In this document: positions 13,865 to 17,201 of the stretch, in pieces
Numbering within the stretch: position 1 is the stretch's first letter
How the letters are laid out: each line of letters starts with the position of its first letter
Assembly: GCA_949516455.1 (NCBI GenBank)
Contig: CATILC010000087.1
Coordinates: forward strand, 1 to 17,201
Direction: 5' to 3'
Source: Flavobacteriia bacterium
GTDB taxonomy: Bacteria; Bacteroidota; Bacteroidia; Flavobacteriales; Schleiferiaceae
DNA: 17,201 nt
The notes under the pieces: generated by a model
Database searches by the model: none
Told to the model about the DNA's origin: nothing
The model's input: only the letters and a program-made list of their open reading frames with translations
Position numbers and translations under genes: made by a program

Positions 13865-14095
13865 TCAGAGGTCCCAGACGGAACTTCTGCGCTGGTAAAC
13901 GTAGTCCTTGATCTTTAAGACAAAGGCGATGGACATATAGACGATCAGCGGCGAGAACAAGGCAATGAATGTCGAATAGACGAAGAAGAGGCGAACGCGG
14001 TAGGCCGGAATGCCTATGCGCTCTGCCACGCGCGCACAGACCTCGAAACCCTGCCGTTCCGTCACCACCCTCAGACGCTCGATCAACCTCAACAT
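13865..14095 (-). CDS. PspC-family small membrane protein
   Basis: A 76-residue protein with a single PspC-type domain. The N-terminal half (LIERLRVVTERQGFEVCARVAERIGIPAYRVRLFFV) fits the PspC fold's start, where a G/F-x-C-x-R-V/L motif precedes the first hydrophobic stretch. One or two membrane segments follow (about 37-60), then KDYVYQRRSSVWDL, a conserved ending among short Bacteroidota PspC proteins. In E. coli PspC senses inner-membrane stress with PspA and PspB; neither is present here, so this is a stand-alone member whose job is not established. It is transcribed in the same direction as the reductase-transporter genes 57 bp downstream. Confidence 0.82.
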   Translation of the reverse strand: MLRLIERLRVVTERQGFEVCARVAERIGIPAYRVRLFFVYSTFIALFSPLIVYMSIAFVLKIKDYVYQRRSSVWDL

Positions 14096-14142
14096 TTGTC
14101 TTTATCGTTCATTCGCCTTCCTGAGCATGCCATAGACGAACC

Positions 14143-14150
14143 CAAATATA
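14143..14150 (-). promoter_or_regulatory. possible -7 element upstream of pspC
   Basis: In the 157-bp gap between icmF and pspC the minus strand carries TATATTTG, an exact TAnnTTTG match, about 47 bp before the pspC ATG. I find no TTTG at the right spacing (the nearest upstream is 41 bp away), so it is only half a promoter. If real, it would drive pspC and perhaps the reductase-transporter genes. The rest of this gap is A/T-rich; a T7 run follows the icmF stop but without a convincing stem. Confidence 0.35.
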
Positions 14151-14252
14151 ATTGATTCATCAACAGTCTTTTGGAATTTATCACATCGATTCAAACTCAA
14201 TGAAGAAAAAATGGTTCGATCCAGAAAAGCTCAACAAAGCAAAAAAAGGCCT

Positions 14253-17201
14253 CTACATATTTCGCCGGTACTGCCCCCCGACCTCGAACATGGTCTGGGT
14301 CATTTGGCCCAGCGAGCAGTATTTGGCCGCCTCCATCAGTACCTCAAATATGTTCTCGTTATGTACAGCTGCTTTTTGGATCTTTTGCAGCTCAGCCGCA
14401 GCCTGTTTTTCATTGAAGCCGTGCAGCTCTTCCAACCGACGGATCTGAAATTCCTTTTCTTCCTCAGTGGCGCGGATCACCTCGCCTGGAACCACTGTAG
14501 GTGATCCCTTTTTGTTGAGGAAGGTGTTTACGCCCACGATGGGAAATTCTCCAGTGTGCTTCAATGTTTCGTAGTACAGACTTTCTTCCTGGATCTTTCC
14601 GCGCTGATACATGGTCTCCATGGAACCCAGCACGCCGCCTCGTTCGGTGATCCGGTCGAATTCGTCGAGTACGGATTCTTCCACCAGATCGGTCAGTTCC
14701 TCAATGATGAAAGACCCCTGCAGCGGATTCTCGTTTTTCGCCAGGCCGAGCTCCTTGTTGATGATCAGCTGTATGGCCATGGCCCTGCGGACGCTCTCCT
14801 CGGTGGGTGTGGTGATCGCCTCATCGTAGGCATTGGTGTGCAGGCTGTTGCAATTGTCGTATAAAGCGTAGAGCGCCTGCAAAGTGGTCCGGATATCGTT
14901 GAAGTCGATCTCCTGTGCATGGAGCGAACGGCCCGAGGTCTGAATGTGGTACTTCAGCATCTGACTCCGCACATCTGCACCATAGCGCTCCTTCATGGCC
15001 TTCGCCCATATCCGACGCGCCACCCGTCCGATGACCGCATACTCCGGATCGATCCCGTTGCTGAAGAAAAAACTCAGGTTGGGAGCGAACTTATTGATGT
15101 CCATGCCCCGACTCAGATAATACTCCACATAAGTGAAGCCATTGGCCAGCGTGAAGGCCAACTGTGTGATCGGATTGGCTCCGGCCTCAGCGATGTGGTA
15201 GCCCGATATGGAAACTGAATAGAAGTTTCGTATCTGCTCGTCGATAAAGTACTGCTGCACATCTCCCATGAGCCGCAGGGCGAATTCGGTACTGAAAATG
15301 CAGGTGTTCTGCGCCTGATCCTCCTTGAGGATGTCCGCCTGTACGGTTCCGCGAACCGCCTGCAAAGTTTCCGATCTGATCTTTTCGTACACCTCCTTCG
15401 GGAGCACCTGATCGCCGCTGCTGCCGAGCAGCATCAAGCCGAGCCCATCGTTTCCTTCGGGCAATTCCCCCCTGTAGAGGGGAATGTCCATGCCCTTGGC
15501 CTTGTAGGCTTTTTCGATCTTTCCGCGCACCTCTTTTTCCAGGCCATTGGCCGTGATGTATTTCTCGCATTGCTGGTCGATCGCAGCATTCAAAAAGAAG
15601 GAGAGCAACATGGGCGCCGGACCGTTGATGGTCATAGAGACCGACGTGCTCGGTGCACAGAGATCGAAACCCGAATAGAGTTTTTTGGCATCGTCCAGAC
15701 AGCAGATGCTCACCCCGGCATTCCCGATCTTTCCATAGATGTCGGGGCGCCAGCCCGGGTCGTTACCATACAGGGTCACTGAGTCAAAGGCCGTGCTCAG
15801 CCGGGCAGCCGGCATTTCCAAACTCACGTAATGGAAGCGCTTGTTGGTTCGTTCCGGACCGCCCTCCCCAGCGAACATGCGTGTAGGGTCTTCGCCCGTG
15901 CGTTTGAACGGATAGATTCCTGCGGTGAACGGGAAGAAGCCCGGTGTATTCTCGCGCATCGTCCAGCGCACCTTGTCGCCCCAACTCTTGAATTTGGGCA
16001 GAGCCACTTTGGGAATGGATGTCTGACTCAGGCTTCGGGTGTGGTTCGGAACGCTGATCTCCTTTCCCCTGACCTGATAGACATAGAATTCTTCTGAATA
16101 GCGCGCCTCTTCTTTTTTCCATCCTTGGAGCATTGCCCACAGATGCGGATCCAGGTCTTTGTGCAGCTCATTGAATTTTTCGATCAAGGCAGATACTGTC
16201 TCATCTTCGGAAGAAGTCTGCGTTCCCTCCAAGAGGTCGGGGCCGCCAAAGGTCAGAACCGACTGCTGCAGACCGTAAAGTTTATCGGCCACCTCTGCCT
16301 GTTGTACCGTTCGCTCGTCATATCTCCGGCTCTGTTCGCTGATCTCGCTCAGGTAGCGGGTTCGACTCGGAGGAATGATGTAGATCTTCTCGCTCATCTC
16401 CGTGGGCATGGCCAGTTTGGACGGAAAATCTGCCGAGGTCTTCTGTGTCAAAGCGTCCATGATGGAACGATAGAGCCCGTTGGTTCCGGGGTCGTTGAAT
16501 TGCGATGCAATGGTGCCGTGGACCGGCATCTTCTCGAGATCCTCTTCCCAGAGCCCATGGTTGCGCTGATATTGCTTGCGCACATCCCTGAGCGCATCCA
16601 GAGCGCCTCGCTTGTCGAACTTGTTGAGTGCAATGACATCTGCAAAATCGAGCATATCGATCTTTTCCAACTGGGTGGCTGCTCCGTATTCCGGGGTCAT
16701 CACATAGAGCGAAAGATCGCTGTGGTCGAGGATCTCTGTATCGCTTTGACCAATTCCGGAAGTTTCCAGAACAATTAGATCGAAGCCGGCAGCCTTGAGG
16801 ACCTGCACTGCTTCCTTCACATATTTTGAAAGGGCCAGGTTGCTCTGGCGCGTAGCCAGTGAACGCATGTAGACATTTCCGTGCCGGATGCTGTTCATTC
16901 GGATGCGGTCGCCGAGAAGTGCACCGCCCGTTTTTTTCTTGGAAGGGTCAACGCTGATCAGGCCGATGTGCCGGTCGGGAAAATCCATCAGGAACCGCCG
17001 AACGAGCTCATCCACCATAGATGACTTGCCGGCCCCTCCTGTTCCTGTGATACCGAGCACCGGTATCCGGGTCTTCTCTGCGCGCTCGTTGATCTCGCCG
17101 CGCAGATCTTCATGGACATCGGAATAATTCTCAAAGGCCGTGATCACGCGCGCCACCGAACCATAGTGGTCCGTGTCGAGCGTCTCCATTTCCTTCTGAA
17201 G
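14253..17201 (-). CDS. icmF: fused isobutyryl-CoA mutase with G-protein chaperone domain (5' end off the right edge)
   Basis: Coenzyme B12-dependent enzyme that interconverts isobutyryl-CoA and n-butyryl-CoA, fused to a MeaB-like GTPase that loads and protects the cofactor. Residues counted from the first Met in the window (17189): P-loop GTGGAGKS (49-56), SVDPSKKKTGGALLGDRIRMN (79-99), LETSGIGQSD (141-150), NKFD (189-192), a linker, then the mutase barrel from about 415 (FTAGIYPFKRTGEDPTRMFAG, VSMTINGPAPMLL, GTVQADILKEDQAQNTCIF) to the typical end FEVGGQYRRNM. Phe in IYPFKR and Gln in DQAQNT fit isobutyryl-CoA rather than methylmalonyl-CoA mutases, which have Tyr and Arg in these roles. The frame remains open to 17201; the N-terminal B12-binding domain, perhaps 150-170 residues, is outside the window. 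Its His-x-x-x cofactor motif therefore cannot be checked. Confidence 0.95.
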   Translation of the reverse strand, partial: LQKEMETLDTDHYGSVARVITAFENYSDVHEDLRGEINERAEKTRIPVLGITGTGGAGKSSMVDELVRRFLMDFPDRHIGLISVDPSKKKTGGALLGDRIRMNSIRHGNVYMRSLATRQSNLALSKYVKEAVQVLKAAGFDLIVLETSGIGQSDTEILDHSDLSLYVMTPEYGAATQLEKIDMLDFADVIALNKFDKRGALDALRDVRKQYQRNHGLWEEDLEKMPVHGTIASQFNDPGTNGLYRSIMDALTQKTSADFPSKLAMPTEMSEKIYIIPPSRTRYLSEISEQSRRYDERTVQQAEVADKLYGLQQSVLTFGGPDLLEGTQTSSEDETVSALIEKFNELHKDLDPHLWAMLQGWKKEEARYSEEFYVYQVRGKEISVPNHTRSLSQTSIPKVALPKFKSWGDKVRWTMRENTPGFFPFTAGIYPFKRTGEDPTRMFAGEGGPERTNKRFHYVSLEMPAARLSTAFDSVTLYGNDPGWRPDIYGKIGNAGVSICCLDDAKKLYSGFDLCAPSTSVSMTINGPAPMLLSFFLNAAIDQQCEKYITANGLEKEVRGKIEKAYKAKGMDIPLYRGELPEGNDGLGLMLLGSSGDQVLPKEVYEKIRSETLQAVRGTVQADILKEDQAQNTCIFSTEFALRLMGDVQQYFIDEQIRNFYSVSISGYHIAEAGANPITQLAFTLANGFTYVEYYLSRGMDINKFAPNLSFFFSNGIDPEYAVIGRVARRIWAKAMKERYGADVRSQMLKYHIQTSGRSLHAQEIDFNDIRTTLQALYALYDNCNSLHTNAYDEAITTPTEESVRRAMAIQLIINKELGLAKNENPLQGSFIIEELTDLVEESVLDEFDRITERGGVLGSMETMYQRGKIQEESLYYETLKHTGEFPIVGVNTFLNKKGSPTVVPGEVIRATEEEKEFQIRRLEELHGFNEKQAAAELQKIQKAAVHNENIFEVLMEAAKYCSLGQMTQTMFEVGGQYRRNM

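Noticed and set aside
14230..14256. T7 run after the icmF stop as an intrinsic terminator
   Set aside because: Only a GGC/GCC-type three-base pairing can be drawn before the T-run; no stable stem is visible.
14152..14448. Plus-strand frame starting in the icmF-pspC gap, with a protein-like stretch MKKKWFDPEKLNKAKKGLYIF
   Set aside because: Most of it is antisense to the conserved C-terminus of icmF, and the Lys-rich part comes from A-rich intergenic sequence. No promoter was found for it.

Overview
The window looks like a piece of a Bacteroidota chromosome, most likely a member of the Flavobacteriales or a neighbouring order. Three things point there. The gene order rpsU-xerC-hpf-tRNA(Thr,Tyr,Gly,Thr)-tuf-tRNA(Trp)-secE-nusG-rplKAJL-rpoB is, as I remember it, the arrangement of that phylum. 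A textbook Bacteroidota promoter (TTTG, 19 bp, TAnnTTTG) lies exactly where the tRNA/tuf/rpo transcript should begin. Strong Shine-Dalgarno sequences are mostly absent before the start codons. Base composition looks roughly balanced, which is high for many flavobacteria. Genus or species cannot be read from the window. Every supported gene is on the minus strand, so transcription runs from high to low coordinates, and no gene-free stretch exceeds about 160 bp.

Right end to middle (17201 to 8640): the window opens inside icmF, a fused isobutyryl-CoA mutase and G-protein chaperone that lacks only its N-terminal B12-binding domain here. A small PspC-family membrane protein follows, and then a compact operon: an RmlD-like short-chain reductase, a LeuT-like sodium:amino-acid symporter, a 47-residue single-span protein resembling the MetS small subunit, and a membrane-anchored protein with four helix-hairpin-helix units. 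The first three overlap by ATGA. An acyl-CoA dehydrogenase lies 46 bp further on and may belong to the same transcript.

Middle (8601 to 7153): rpsU (ribosomal protein S21), xerC (tyrosine recombinase) and hpf (short ribosome hibernation factor). A terminator-like hairpin sits directly against the xerC start codon, and a strong intrinsic terminator follows hpf.

Left half (7133 to 1): the terminator after hpf is interleaved with the promoter of the next operon, which carries four tRNAs, tuf, tRNA-Trp, secE, nusG, rplK, rplA, rplJ, rplL and rpoB (first 743 codons, running off the left edge). It supplies elongation factor Tu, several of its tRNAs, the L1/L11/L10/L7-L12 stalk region, the transcription factor that links RNA polymerase to ribosomes, a Sec translocon subunit and the polymerase core. 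A strong hairpin plus T-tract between rplL and rpoB looks like an attenuator that would lower polymerase expression relative to the ribosomal proteins, and rpoB appears to start with TTG.

Most of the window is conserved housekeeping sequence. I do not see a defence system, mobile element, CRISPR array or an obviously new multi-gene system. The points worth a second look are regulatory (interleaved terminator and promoter, rplL-rpoB attenuator, TTG start, xerC hairpin) and the transporter operon (small subunit, large periplasmic insertion in the symporter, periplasmic HHH protein).
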